A DNA stretch of 64,000 nucleotides from Trigonopsis variabilis. Its lineage: Eukaryota > Ascomycota > Trigonopsidomycetes > Trigonopsidales > Trigonopsidaceae. Of this stretch, positions 21,276-33,449 are shown in pieces. The stretch spans positions 538,501 through 602,500 of the forward strand of contig PPXM03000005.1 of assembly GCA_003707065.3 (NCBI GenBank), read 5' to 3'. The position numbers and the translations under genes are program-made. Numbering within the stretch: the stretch's first letter is position 1; the number at the start of each line of letters is the position of its first letter. Below the pieces are notes generated by a model. That model was not told the DNA's origin, did no database searches, and saw only the letters and a program-made list of their open reading frames with translations.

Positions 21276-22589
21276 CTACTTTTCCCTGGTCAACACGTCA
21301 ACAGTCAATTTTCGTAAAGCGTCCCTCGCCTCTGTGGGAGGCAGGATGTCCAAGGCCTTGCTAGCTTGTGCAGCATATTCCTTGGCTAACTCTCTTGTCC
21401 GATCGACGCCGTCCGACAGACTGACCAACGAAATCGCTCGCTCAACGTCGCCTGGCTCGCTAAACTTACGACGGATCATTGGTCCAAGTTCGGGATACTT
21501 CTGCCAGGCGTATAAGACAGGTGCAGTGGCTAGGCCAAGCTTGAGGTCTGCTCCTCCAGCCGGTTTACCGAGTTGGCTCTCTGATTGAGTGAAGTCGAGC
21601 ATGTCGTCGACTATCTGGAAGGCAATTCCCAGATTCTTTCCATAAGAATAGGCTGCCTCGACATATGGATCGGGAACAGAGGCCAGTACAGCGGCAGAGC
21701 GGCAGCTCTTGGCGATCAGACTGGCCGTTTTCAGATATGTTTTGCGGACATAGTAATCAAAGATCTCGGGAGTCGCTGTCGTAGCCTTGTCATCCGTCAC
21801 CGAGCGCAATTGCATGACTTCTCCCTCAATCAAGTTGGCGATGACGGTGGCCATCAGTTCAATCACTTCGGCATTTCTCAATCGAGCAAGCATGACTGAA
21901 GCACGGCCTAACATGAAATCTCCTCCCAGAATGGCCAGCTTATTCCCAAAAGTGACGTTTCCGCTGGGAGCACCCCGCCTACTTTCGGCAGCGTCAATAA
22001 CATCGTCGTGCATCAAAGAAGCAGCATGAATTAACTCAGTAATCTCAGCCAGTCGCTCCTGAGTAGCAGCCACATGGACTTGGAAAAGATCCTGCTGGTT
22101 TGCGTCCATGGCTTTTTCACTCGCCGGATCACCCTTGACGCCCGTCATCCACCGGTCCAAAACGGCTTTAGGAGAAGGAATGTATTTCAGCAATTTAGAG
22201 GGATTAGGATCAGATAAGATATCCAGCGGAGAAACCGATTCATCTACTCCAAAACCCGGCGGTATTGGACCAATCGGCCGATCGGGCCGTCGAGGAACAT
22301 CGATCAGGGCTCGACTCATAAGTAAGACAATTAGGGGACGGACATGTTTTCCTTCCGATTGAAAGTAGTATCTAGCAACAATGCTCAGAAGTGGATTCGA
22401 CGAGCCTAAAAGAGAGCGAATGTTGGCTCGAAGGAGCCCCATGTCGGGGGCCTTCAAGAAAGCGAGAGGAGGAGATGAGATGGCGGTATGGCCATCTGGA
22501 TCAACTAGATTAGCAGCTGCATTTACAGTTGAGGACCATGAGGACCGTCGTATCTGAAGCGGCAGCCGAGAGATGGGCCTAGCCAGCAT
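21276..22589 (-). CDS. COQ1: Polyprenyl diphosphate synthase for ubiquinone
   Basis: 437 residues. It makes the polyprenyl tail of ubiquinone in the mitochondrial matrix. Both aspartate-rich motifs are present: LMHDDVIDAAESRRG (first) and IVDDMLDFTQS (second), which bind magnesium and the diphosphate groups. The N-terminus MLARPISRLPLQIRRSSWSS is a typical mitochondrial presequence. Between them lie YYFQSEGKHVRPLIVLLMS, including the KHxRP substrate-binding stretch, and an insert with DILSDPNPSKLLKYIPSPKAVLDRW that fungal Coq1 proteins share. The chain length made cannot be told from sequence. Confidence 0.93.
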   Translation of the reverse strand: MLARPISRLPLQIRRSSWSSTVNAAANLVDPDGHTAISSPPLAFLKAPDMGLLRANIRSLLGSSNPLLSIVARYYFQSEGKHVRPLIVLLMSRALIDVPRRPDRPIGPIPPGFGVDESVSPLDILSDPNPSKLLKYIPSPKAVLDRWMTGVKGDPASEKAMDANQQDLFQVHVAATQERLAEITELIHAASLMHDDVIDAAESRRGAPSGNVTFGNKLAILGGDFMLGRASVMLARLRNAEVIELMATVIANLIEGEVMQLRSVTDDKATTATPEIFDYYVRKTYLKTASLIAKSCRSAAVLASVPDPYVEAAYSYGKNLGIAFQIVDDMLDFTQSESQLGKPAGGADLKLGLATAPVLYAWQKYPELGPMIRRKFSEPGDVERAISLVSLSDGVDRTRELAKEYAAQASKALDILPPTEARDALRKLTVDVLTREK

Positions 22590-23201
22590 CGGTGGATAGA
22601 AAAGAGAGTCTGGCTACGTTGCGACTCGGCTCGATCGTGACCTTTGTATGATCGCTTGGCCCTTTGGAAAGTAACTGCTTCCGACGAGGCTCGAGTATGT
22701 TTCTATTTATAAGAGTTGGAACAAGCTGGAGAAAAATTTGCTAATTATCGTTGGCTGATAGGTCGATCGGTCGGGTAGGCCACTATCACCCATTGTGACA
22801 AATGAGTATAGAGAGAAGGCGCAACTAGAGTATATTTTCGTAGTGATAGACTGAATGAACGAGTCACTTTAGCCAGGTAGGATGAAAAACAGTGCATAGC
22901 GAGCAAGATGTGTGATGTTTCCCAGTTCTAGCGACAATTATGGTGGAAAAGCCTCTGGATACTAGCCAAATGGGAGCTGAATCTGCGTCCAACAAGATAT
23001 GAGTGTATTACGAACGTAGTGAATGGCAAGTCCTCGAGGAAACTGGTTGTATGTCGTTGTTTATTCGCAAAGGGCGTGTCCTGCTTGGATCGACAGTGAC
23101 GCGAATCAAATGGTAAGATACACAACTTACAGACAAGCCAGACTTAATATGAGCCCTAGAGGTGTAGTCAGTGATGTTATATATATATATACAAGATCTA
23201 T
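22590..23201. other. Intergenic
   Basis: About 610 bp holding the COQ1 promoter and the 3' flank of ERV1. An alternating TA run lies near 23180-23192. I see no gene. Confidence 0.4.
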
Positions 23202-23696
23202 TCAGTTACATCTTCCATCGGGCCATCCATCTCTCCACCGCTGGAGCCAGGTCGAACAGTCAAAGATAGGTTTACCCAACTTTTGATTGACTTCATTGTG
23301 CGCCCGACAGAGCCAGTCGCCAAAGGCTTGACGAGAAGACGTATCTGGGCCATTACCGTGGGTGGCCATCCATTTGCGGAAATCTTGGGCGCAGTACCAA
23401 CAAGGATAAGTCTTGGAGAAGATGGTCATAAAAGTCGACATGTCTTTCTGCTGCTCGGGACTGGGCTTTTCTGGATACTGAGCAGCCATGGTATGTAAAT
23501 ACGTCCAAGTCGCTCGTCCTAGCGCCTCCACATCCGGAGGACACTCATTCATCCGTCGCTCTTTCTCGGCTTTTGTAGGTTTCGCCTTGCCCATTGCAGC
23601 TGCAAAATCATCCATGGAGCTACATGTCTGGCATCTATTCGATTAGATCATCCCAGTCTCTACTTACGGTTTGCCGTCCGGACCTATGATGAGCAT
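23202..23696 (-). CDS. ERV1: Mitochondrial FAD-linked sulfhydryl oxidase
   Basis: Two exons: 23696-23668 and 23634-23202, with a 33-nt intron (23635-23667). Product 153 residues. It works with Mia40 in the intermembrane space, passing electrons from imported proteins to cytochrome c. Splicing gives GPDGKPCQTC, the shuttle disulfide (Cys11, Cys14), matching the DGKPCRSC of yeast Erv1; this motif is visible only across the junction. The catalytic pair is YPCWYC (Cys88, Cys91), and the FAD-fold ends with WLCRAHNEVNQKLGKPxFDC and the RWRDGW tail. It is divergent from SEC24, 340 bp apart. Confidence 0.92.
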
Positions 23697-24036
23697 GGAG
23701 ACAAGTACACTCTCAGGTGTCGAGTGGCTACTAATAAACAACTACAGACCACTTTCTATTTCTTCTATTGATAGTCCAGTCAAATTCTATTCAATAGAAG
23801 CTACAAGGATTAACGAGTAGGGAGATGAATAAAAGAATATGGTAGAACGATCGCATGAAACAGCTTGGAAGCCGTAAGAGTTGTTATTCCAAGTAGTAAA
23901 AAATCATTTACTCCTCTTCTTGCTTTTACCTCGTTACTGTCTTTGCATTCTCTCTGGTCGCCATTTCTGGTGCGTCGCGCTGATGAGGTTTTGGGTTGGT
24001 GGGTGTCTCGAAAAGGCACACTCTCCTTGCCTCATC
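23697..24036. promoter_or_regulatory. Divergent promoter, ERV1 and SEC24
   Basis: 340 bp between the two start codons. C/T-rich on the plus strand before SEC24. No specific site stands out. Confidence 0.4.
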
Positions 24037-26806
24037 ATGACAGATTTCTCAGGTCCAACCAATCCGTCATCCCCGGATCAACCGTCATCTGGCCATCATA
24101 AAAAGAGAGTCTATCCTCAGCAAGCGTTTGCACTAGGTCAAGGAAATGATGCACCCCCTGAGCCCAGCTATGGAGGAGGGTATACGCCTGCCTACTCGGG
24201 GCCATCGTATCCTGCAGCAAGCGAAAACAATGCGCCCGCCGAACAGGCAGCTGGAGGGTATTTTGTGCCGGCCGGTGGCGCTGAAACCAATAATTTGACC
24301 CAGCAATTCGGGCAAATGAATATCGGTCCTGGCTATGGCCCTTCTCAACCTCCCCCTGGTCCAGCTGTCCAGGAAGCCTTTACTCCTTCGAGTCAAGTAA
24401 GTTGTCAATTGGTTGATTGGCCGAGCTAACGTGTTCCAGATCCCTCATCAAACTCCTCTCAACGAGCTCTATAACGTCGATCTGCTCAAACAACTCCCTC
24501 CTCCGATTGGAGACTTGGCCTTACCTCCTCCTCCTATAGTGCTACCTCCTAATGTAAGTTGATGTTGTCTTTGGACTGCGACTGACTGTTAATAGGCTAC
24601 TGTGACTCCTACAGCTGAAAACTGCCCTCTTCCTTACATGCGGTCTACCCTGAATGCCGTGCCCAGCTCCAACTCTTTACTAAAGAAAACCAAACTGCCT
24701 TTTGCGGTCATTGTTCAGCCGTTTGAGACGTTGAGAGACGAAGATTGTCCTCTTCCTATCATTTCAGACGCCTTGATCTCTCGATGTCGCCGCTGTCGAA
24801 CATACATCAACCCTTTTGTTCGGTTCATCGACCAGGGACATCGCTGGCGCTGCTGTATCTGCAACCTGACCAACGAAGTGCCTGCAGGATTCGATTGGGA
24901 TGCCAAGTCCCAGGAAGCTAGAGATAGATGGCAGCGAGCAGAACTGTCTTGCTCAGCAGTCGAATTCATCGCTCCCGCAGAATACATGGTCCGAGCCCCT
25001 CAGCCGCTGGTCTACGTCTTTGTCCTTGATGTGAGTGTCCACGCCATCCAGAGCGGTCTGCTCGCCACGGCCACCCGGACGATCTTGGAGTCGCTCGATC
25101 GTATCCCTAATGCGGATCAACGCACTCGAATTGCAATCATTGGTGTGGACTCTTCTCTCCATTTCTTCTCAATTCCAGCCTCAGAGTCGGCCGAGCCTAG
25201 CATTCTTGTCGTGGGCGATCTTGACGAGCCATTCTTGCCCCAACCTGACGGCCTTCTTGTCTCTCTTTCCGAGTCCAAGGCTGGCATTGAAAATGTCCTC
25301 GAACACATGGCCGAGATGTTTGCTAGCAACGTCAACTCTTCTAACGCTCTTGGGCCGGCTCTCAGGGCTGCCCATAAGCTTATCAGCCCGATCGGCGGCA
25401 AGATCGAGGTCTTCACAGCTAGCCTGCCTACCGTTGGCGTTGGTAAACTAGAAGTTCGGGAAGATAAAAAGGCGCTCGGTACAGGAAAGGAAACGGCTCT
25501 GTTGAACACGGGCAATACCTTTTACCGCTCCTTTGCGGTCGAGTGCTCCAAGTCCCAAGTGAGCGTCGACATGTTTTTGTTTTCGAGCCACTACCAGGAC
25601 GTTGCATCGCTGAGCTGTCTTCCCCGATTCACCGGAGGACAGACCCATTTCTACCCCGGATTCTCGGCCGCTAAACCTGAAGACGCCTACAAGTTTGCCT
25701 ATGAGCTCGGTGAACACCTGTCCCAGGAGGTCGGACTTGAGGCTGTCATGCGTGTGCGGGCATCGACTGGCTTACGAATGTCATCCTTCTACGGCAACTT
25801 CTTCAATCGATCGTCGGATCTCTGTGCTTTCCCGTCGTTCCCTAGAGACCAGTCCTACGGTGTGGAGGTCGCTATTGAAGAGACGATTTCCCGGCAAATG
25901 GTTGTTTTGCAAACGGCCGTGTTATACACGACCTGCAATAGCCAGCGTCGCATCAGAGTGTTGACCTTGGCTTTGCCCACGACGACCAGCTTGGCTGACA
26001 TCTTTGCCAGCGCTGACCAGCAGGCGCTGGTGGCCTATTTCAGTGCCAAGGCTGTCGAGCGAGCGCTTTCTGGAGGATTGGAAGAGGCCAGGAATGCCTT
26101 GACCAACAAGCTGATTGATCTTCTCAAGATATACAAGAAAGAGCTTATTGCCACCAATGTCGGGGCTGCTGCGCCGTTGCAGTTTTCTGCTAATCTGCGC
26201 ATGTTGCCGCTTTTGTTTTTGGGCCTGATGAAGAACATTGGACTACGCAAGACAGCCAAGGTGTCGTCGGATCTGCGGTCGGCTGCGTTGTGTCTACTGG
26301 GCACGCTGCCTGTGCGATACCTTATCCAGTACGTCTACCCAGACATGTACTCACTGCACGACATGCCTGACGAGGCTGGGCTGCCCGATCCTGACACTGG
26401 AGAGATCGTCCTCCCGGCCAAGATGAACCTGACGTGCCAAGTGATGGAACGCTACGGATTATATCTGATCACCGACGGGCAGACCCAGTTCCTGTATGTC
26501 GGACGGGACGCGGTGCCTCAGCTAGTCGAGGATGTGTTTGGCCTGCCAGGACTCGAGCACGTCCAGACCGGCAAGGCCACCCTCCCCATTCTCGCCAACG
26601 ACTTTTCGCAGCGCGTCAACAACGTCTTGGCCAAGAGCCGCCAGCGGCCGGGTTCGATTACTTACCCCAACTTGTATATTGTTCGAGAGGACGGGGACCC
26701 CTCGCTCAAGCTCTGGGCCCTGTCGCTCTTGGTAGAAGATCGGAGCGACCAGACGCCGAGCTACGTGCAGTATCTCCAGCAACTTAGTGAGGCGATCAAT
26801 AATTAA
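24037..26806 (+). CDS. SEC24: COPII coat cargo adaptor Sec24
   Basis: Three exons: 24037-24396, 24440-24553 and 24596-26806, with introns of 43 and 42 nt; product 894 residues. Sec24 binds Sec23 and picks cargo for ER-to-Golgi vesicles. The N-terminal 120 residues are Pro/Gly/Gln-rich and disordered. The zinc finger is CRRC, an 18-residue spacer, then CCIC. The trunk follows ([16 protein letters not shown]), then the beta-sandwich, helical and gelsolin-like parts ([16 protein letters not shown] near the end). The frame starting at 24602 in exon 3 has only a GTG; the upstream exons supply the real start. The Fus3/Kss1-type MAPK gene begins just 155 bp downstream on the same strand. Confidence 0.95.
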
Positions 26807-26961
26807 AAGAATAGAGTGCGGCGAAGGTCTTTGTATCTGTAGTAGTCATGTCTTTGTGGGTCGTAGCGGCCAGCACCACCCGGCGTCGAAGGGGGTCTCA
26901 GCCCTTTGGAAAAGGGACAATACCCAAACCAACCTGCGTTCTTTGTCCCGTACTATAAAAA

Positions 26962-28256
<1,295 letters not shown>

Positions 28257-28410
28257 TGCATAGAGATCGAGGCTCGCATCCCAGCTAGAGACGTCGACCT
28301 GGTGTCTAGATCGATAGCAGTGAACCAACTCTTGGTCCAAGCCCGCTTGTCACTCGAACCTACATTAGATGGATGTTTTCCTCATCAGCGAGACATGTAA
28401 AAGAGACGGA

Positions 28411-29175
28411 TCATGAGTGCTGGTCATCGTAGTCGGAAATAGCTGCAAACAATGCTCTCGGGTTTGGCTTGGGAGCAGTCGTATGGACGGGAATACTGTG
28501 ATCGCTAAGGAACTTCTGCGTCGTGGGCCCTATGGCTGCGACCTTGAAACGGTTTTGAAACAACTCGGGACTCGAGTCGAGAATGGGCTGGGCTCCTGAA
28601 GGAGAAAAAAAGACCACCCACGGGTGATCTGAGGCATTTTCGAGAGCTGCGGTGAACTTGGGTACAATGTCGGATCGCTCAAGGGTCTCGTAGACCTCTA
28701 GCGTGTCTAGATCGACCTTGCCTTGGAGTCGCTGGGCCAGAACGTCCTTGTGGATGACTCCCGTATAGAAGATCATCTTTGGCCGTGTCTTGGAGGCTTT
28801 TGTATCATCTAGAATAATTGCTGAAAGCACCTCACTCGTTCCAGCATCGTTTCCTCCTCTGCAGTCCGAGAAGCCAATCTCACGAAGGCCGTCGAGGGTG
28901 GCAGGGCCCACTGCGTAGACTGGGACTCGCAAAATAGGCCCTAGGTCGGGCAGAGAAGATAAATGCTCTTTGAGGATCTCCACTGCGCGAATCGACGTGA
29001 CAATGAGGGCATCGTAAACGTCGCAGAGACTCGCCAATGATTCACCCAGTTCCCTGCTATTTATCGCCCGATGTTCGAGCAGCGGGATATAAGTTGGAGT
29101 AAACTCATATTCAGACGCTGTGACCGAGTAAGAGTCTGGATTAGCGGGGTTCTTGAGAAGAATGATCGGAGTCAT
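28411..29175 (-). CDS. HEM4: Uroporphyrinogen-III synthase
   Basis: 254 residues, no intron. It closes hydroxymethylbilane to uroporphyrinogen III with inversion of ring D, the fourth step of haem synthesis, in the cytosol. The family has low conservation; visible marks are the opening ILLKNP, ALIVTSIRAVEIL in the first domain, VYAVGPATLDGLREIGF in the middle, WVVFFSPSGAQPIL in the second domain and KVAAIGPTTQKFLSDHSIP near the end. Two-domain order and length fit fungal Hem4. A CCAATCA box lies about 150 bp before the ATG. Confidence 0.88.
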   Translation of the reverse strand: MTPIILLKNPANPDSYSVTASEYEFTPTYIPLLEHRAINSRELGESLASLCDVYDALIVTSIRAVEILKEHLSSLPDLGPILRVPVYAVGPATLDGLREIGFSDCRGGNDAGTSEVLSAIILDDTKASKTRPKMIFYTGVIHKDVLAQRLQGKVDLDTLEVYETLERSDIVPKFTAALENASDHPWVVFFSPSGAQPILDSSPELFQNRFKVAAIGPTTQKFLSDHSIPVHTTAPKPNPRALFAAISDYDDQHS

Positions 29176-29686
29176 GGCTGATCGGGAATATGCAAATGGA
29201 GAAAATGGTACACGGCTCTGGCCTTAGAGAACAGCCAAGTGACTTTGGTCCTACTCCCAAAATCTAGGGCTTTCAATTGCAACTACACGATGGCTAATTA
29301 CATCTTATATATGGGAGGTCTGTGATTGGTGGGCATAAGATGAAAGTAAGACATCTACAAAGAGGCTGGTGGCGATAAGACACGCAGTCGTAATCTTATT
29401 TTCCTGCAAATAATAAAGTGAGAACCACATCCTGAGCCGAACATGAGGGCTGTGAAACAAACCTGTCCAAGGATAGCACAAAGTAACTGAGCACGCTTCC
29501 TCGCTACGCAGTAAGCAGGCATTGCGGGCGCACACCAAGCTAATCAGGATATCGGGCCTCGGCGCCCTGCTGGAATATATATCTATTCCATACTGAATTA
29601 GTTGATGCGGTTTCTCTGCACAGAATAGTCCAGCCAGGCACCCCTAATACCTCGTATAGACTCGTTTCCAATGACGGCACCTCTCC
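29176..29686. promoter_or_regulatory. Promoter region of HEM4 with CCAATCA box
   Basis: About 510 bp between divergent HEM4 and the glyoxalase-fold gene. CCAATCA on the minus strand at 29323-29329 fits a HAP (CCAAT-binding) complex site. Confidence 0.5.
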
Positions 29687-30076
29687 ATGATACCTGTGAT
29701 TCGGATAGCTAGGCCTACGGACGACCTGAAACAACTGCTTCCTTTCTATCGCGATGGACTAGGGCTCAAAGTACTGTACGAGTTTACAGATCATGAAGGG
29801 TTTGACGGGGTCATGCTAGGCCACCACAAATCGCCTTATCACTTTGAATTTACTCATGCTCATGGTCATGAAGTTGGCCGAGCACCGTCAAAAGAGCACC
29901 TGATAGTGTTTTATCTCCCTGATCTAGGCAAATGGAAAGAAGCCATCGATCGAATGGAACGACACGGGTTCCAACCAGTCCAACCGTTCAATCCTTACTG
30001 GGACCGAGTAGGTCGAACATACGAAGATGCAGATGGCTATCGTGTGGTCTTGCAATGCGCAGAGTGGTCACACTAG
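29687..30076 (+). CDS. Glyoxalase/VOC-superfamily protein
   Basis: 129 residues forming two beta-alpha-beta-beta-beta halves of the vicinal-oxygen-chelate fold. Marks are VIRIARPTDDLKQLLPFYRDGLGLKVLYEF at the start, LGHHKSPYHFEFTHAHGHEVG with several His that could bind a metal, and the terminal YEDADGYRVVLQ in which a Glu or Asp usually closes the metal site. Relatives include glyoxalase I and dioxygenases; the substrate cannot be told. No intron. Confidence 0.82.
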   Translation: MIPVIRIARPTDDLKQLLPFYRDGLGLKVLYEFTDHEGFDGVMLGHHKSPYHFEFTHAHGHEVGRAPSKEHLIVFYLPDLGKWKEAIDRMERHGFQPVQPFNPYWDRVGRTYEDADGYRVVLQCAEWSH

Positions 30077-30614
30077 GAGAGAGGGATAAGCCCGACGACT
30101 TGAAGAGGAATATGTACAAGTAGGGGCTAATGGCGGGACTGCGATGCTGGCGGAATTACATCAATTGAGGACTAATACGATCTATACGACCTGTACAGCT
30201 TATATAGAGGATAATACTGAACTCTATGAAGAACCCAAATAGTAATTCTTGGAGTAAGGGATACGAAATAGTCATCTAGCGCAACCCTTGTTATCCTCCA
30301 AGGGTAATGTCAGAGAGCGTAGGAGGATGGACCCTCCAAGTCTAAGGGAACCCGTTGATTCAGACATGTATCTTTATCATTGGGCATCAGATAATCCCCA
30401 GAACACCAGCAATGAGTCGGTATAGAGAGTGGCCTGGCATGCCATCACATCGTCGACCGTCTCACACGACGGTTTCACACCCTTTCACATGGCGACCAAA
30501 TGTGCTGCCCCGCTGATTGCAGACCACGCTGATACAAGCCAGTTCGTAGCGGGCGAGGGATGGTTGCTACCTACAGCCAATCAGCACAACACAAATTTTA
30601 CCTTTGTACCGATC
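30077..30614. promoter_or_regulatory. Promoter region of COX6 with CCAATCA box
   Basis: About 540 bp without a supported gene. CCAATCA at 30577-30583 lies 32 bp before the COX6 ATG, closer than most HAP sites, so it may lie in or near the 5' UTR. Confidence 0.45.
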
Positions 30615-31262
30615 ATGTCTCGAATCTTATCTTTTACTTCTCGTTCATTTTCGCGTTTGGCGGCCGGTCAGAATGTCTCCAGACTCAATACGACCACTCT
30701 TCCTTATTCCGCTCGTCTCCGACAACCTCGTTTGACTTGCTTGGCCCGCTCTTACAGCGCCCATGCTGAAGAATCGTTTGAAGAGTTCACTGCTCGGTAA
30801 GGATCCTTGAGCAGCGTTCTGGACGCTTTGGAACGGGTTTTATCCACCGAATTGACGGTCGTGCCGAGATCTGGATCTGTTTTCAAGGTCACGCCATTTC
30901 GCTTGCTCTCTTATACTGCAGTGCTGGATGCTAACTTTCAGGTTTGAGAAGGAATTCGACGAAGCCTATGATAAATTCGAGGTTCAGGTACGTTATTGAA
31001 CGTCCCCAATACCCTAACTTTTCAGCGTCTCCTCACCAACGTCTTCTCGTACGATCTTGTTCCTGCCCCCTCTGTGCTTGAAAAGGCCATCCGAGCTGCT
31101 CGTCGAGTGAACGACTACGCTACCGCCGTCCGAGTTTTTGAAGGTATCAAGGCCAAGGTCGACAATGCCAGCCAATACGAAGCCTATCTTAACGAATTGG
31201 CCGATGTTCGAAAAGAATTGGGAATCACTCTTCAGGAAGAGTTGTTCCCTCCTTCAAAGTAA
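30615..31262 (+). CDS. COX6: Cytochrome c oxidase subunit VI (mammalian Va)
   Basis: Three exons: 30615-30796, 30942-30987 and 31026-31262 (introns 145 and 38 nt); product 154 residues. A nuclear-encoded matrix-side subunit of complex IV. The first 45 or so residues are Arg/Ser-rich, a mitochondrial presequence. The mature part reads FEKEFDEAYDKFEVQ-RLLTNVFSYDLVPAPSVLEKAIRAARRVNDYATAVRVFE and ends ELGITLQEELFPPSK, an almost family-perfect match. The middle exon is only 46 nt. The first intron is long for this genome and could hold control elements. Confidence 0.95.
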
Positions 31263-31477
31263 GGGCCGTTTAGAGCCAATGGCAATTAATCTCGCATTGT
31301 TCCTGCTCCTCGTCGTACCGCTCGACTCATACGTTTTCTCCTTTGTCCCTCCCGCCTTGCCTTTATGCCCCACTCGTCCGCCACTATGATTGTCTTAACA
31401 ATCATTTCTTTTTTCTCGTCGTAGTAGCTTGACAGCATATATTGTCTGGGGCCATGTCGCTCGTTTCCATGCGCCGG

Positions 31478-31496
31478 CCAATCACATTAGGCCAAT
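31478..31496 (+). promoter_or_regulatory. Two CCAAT boxes before the NDUFB4-like gene
   Basis: CCAATCA at 31478-31484 and CCAAT at 31492-31496, about 50-70 bp before the ATG at 31548. They fit HAP-complex sites of respiratory genes. Confidence 0.5.
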
Positions 31497-31547
31497 TAGC
31501 TATTCCCAGTTGTACCCGTCACCAGCTCATACCTTTCTAACCTCACA

Positions 31548-31882
31548 ATGGCCGGCCACGGACCCGCAAGTATGCAGAAATTGCTAGGGTAAAGACTAAT
31601 ATTTAGCTTTAAAGCATGATCCTGCTATCGATTCTCATTATAGTATGACACTGTGTGGGCGCCTGTTCTAACAAATCTCAGAAATGAGGGAAAGCTATCC
31701 TCTCACGTTCCGATTGAATCGCCGGACGACCTTGATTGGTGCCTTACTTCTCGGCGTCATCCCCGGTCTATTCATTTATACGGCCTACCAAGTTGAGGTA
31801 TTTGACTGATTGCCCAGTATGCTGACTCCAGGGCCGGTATCAAGTCCAAGGAAAGTTGAGAGGACAGTCATTGAAGCAATAG
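31548..31882 (+). CDS. Complex I accessory subunit, NDUFB4/B15-like
   Basis: A small spliced gene that no long reading frame reveals. Exons 31548-31569, 31682-31797 and 31832-31882 (introns 112 and 34 nt) give 62 residues. It starts MAGHGPAKMRESYPLTFRLN, then has one membrane helix (TLIGALLLGVIPGLFIYTAY) and a basic tail ending KLRGQSLKQ. The layout, short matrix or IMS head, single helix after an R-R-T-T segment, then RGK-type tail, fits the fungal B15 subunit (NB5M in Yarrowia). Two CCAAT boxes lie upstream (31478 and 31492). It sits between COX6 and NDUFS7, both respiratory genes. The family call is likely but rests on short sequence. Confidence 0.7.
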
Positions 31883-32200
31883 AGGGAATTGGAACGGATT
31901 CATCTTGTGTTATCTTGAAGAATATCTTTTTTGTCGAATGCTCGTACTCTCTGTTCTATAGTTGTCGTCGCATTTGCTCGAGGGGGACACAGTAGCCGAT
32001 CATAGAATACGCTATGACAAGCCAAAAGAAAGCCAGAAAGTAGATTGGGGACAACTACAAATATTGGGCTACGTCGAGGTCTCCAGTATATATGAATTTC
32101 TTGTAGACAGGATGAAATGGTACAGTCTCACATAGATATTACAAGGGGCCGAGCGTCTGCCAACGGTGGCTCAGGATCAAAGAAGAAACATATGATTCTT
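31883..32200. other. Convergent intergenic region
   Basis: 318 bp between the 3' ends of the NDUFB4-like gene and NDUFS7. I see no feature beyond the expected UTRs. Confidence 0.35.
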
Positions 32201-32836
32201 CTACTTGCGGTACCAGATGCGGGTGATTTTCTGCAGCCTCATTTTCTTTTGGAGTTGGAACACGCCAAACATGAGCGCCTCGGCAGTAGGAGGACATCCG
32301 GGAACGTAGACGTCAATAGGAATCAACCGGTCACATCCTCTAACAACCGCGTAGGAATAATGGTAGTAGCCGCCACCATTTGCGCACGAGCCCATAGAAA
32401 TGACCCACCGAGGCTCAGACATCTGGTCATAAACTTGCCGGATGATGGGCGCCATCTTATTAGTCACGGTTCCAGCAACAATCATGATATCCGACTGACG
32501 GGGAGAGGCTCTGAAAATAATACCCAACCGATCCTGATCATATCGAGGCGTGGACACATGCATCATTTCGACGGCACAGCAAGCCAAACCAAAAGTAACG
32601 GGCCAGAACGATCCTTGACGGGCCCAGTTGGCGATCGCATCTAGTGTGGTCAATGCATAATCCATCACATTTGAGTTTTTGGTCTGAGAGGGGAGAGGAA
32701 GATCGGTAGGAAGGGAAGAAGGCGTCGAAGCAACGGCTTTAGTCATGGCTAAAGACCGCGAGCTTGTACTCAACAGTCTAGACGCTCCAAACAAGGCCAT
32801 CTTGCCCGAGCTCTGTGAGATTCGCAAGACACTCAT
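32201..32836 (-). CDS. Complex I 20-kDa Fe-S subunit (NDUFS7/PSST)
   Basis: 211 residues, no intron. A core subunit of NADH:ubiquinone oxidoreductase that carries cluster N2, the last iron-sulfur centre before ubiquinone. The cluster ligands are visible: adjacent Cys-Cys in [12 protein letters not shown], Cys in [15 protein letters not shown], and Cys in [11 protein letters not shown]. The first 45 residues, with [15 protein letters not shown], are a mitochondrial presequence. Its presence shows that this fungus keeps complex I. CCAATCA (minus strand, 32859-32865) lies 23 bp before the ATG. Confidence 0.96.
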   Translation of the reverse strand: MSVLRISQSSGKMALFGASRLLSTSSRSLAMTKAVASTPSSLPTDLPLPSQTKNSNVMDYALTTLDAIANWARQGSFWPVTFGLACCAVEMMHVSTPRYDQDRLGIIFRASPRQSDIMIVAGTVTNKMAPIIRQVYDQMSEPRWVISMGSCANGGGYYHYSYAVVRGCDRLIPIDVYVPGCPPTAEALMFGVFQLQKKMRLQKITRIWYRK

Positions 32837-33449
32837 GATGATGGGATTGCAATGTCCGTGATTGGTGTTGCTAAGGTCTTTGACCTGACAACCAGATCTG
32901 TAGCGCTTGCCCGGGCCTGACCTTGCTCGACCACTGAGCTCGACGGTAGCGACCTGTCCCTAGGCAACGGACAGTGGACAGTGGAAAGACGGTGAGACCA
33001 GAAGATAAGCAGGTCAGTGTTTCTGGAACTTCTGTGAATGAAGACTCACTCCTGAAATGTAATTGCAACTGTTTATGTGAAAAGTCTGGAGTTGAGTGCG
33101 CGAAAAGCTTGAACCTATCTTGTGATCTTGATTCCTATGCCTTTTAAACTCGGCTGCAGCCTCTGTCTTGACTACGTAAAGACTTTTTCAGATTTTTTCG
33201 TTCTATGATACATACGGTACCCGTAATAATACGTGTCGTGTTCATCCAATCATATTGCTTTAGTCGTACCATTTCATATGCGGGCAAAGCCTTAGACATC
33301 CACATGGGTATATAGCCTGGATTTTCGAGGCTCGCTAAGGCGTCGTGAGGCGAAGATGCCTTATGCCTTAGCAAATCGATATATAAGCACTTTGTCGCTG
33401 TTGTAATGAAAGTCAAGATCTTCTGTTATCCTGCAGCATACACTTGACA
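32837..33449. promoter_or_regulatory. Upstream region of NDUFS7
   Basis: About 610 bp. The CCAATCA box at 32859-32865 (minus strand) is next to the NDUFS7 start. A GATAAG core lies near 33003. No gene is supported. Confidence 0.45.

Noticed and set aside
22928-23125. 65-codon minus-strand frame
   Set aside because: Short, no recognisable features, in an AT-rich spacer.
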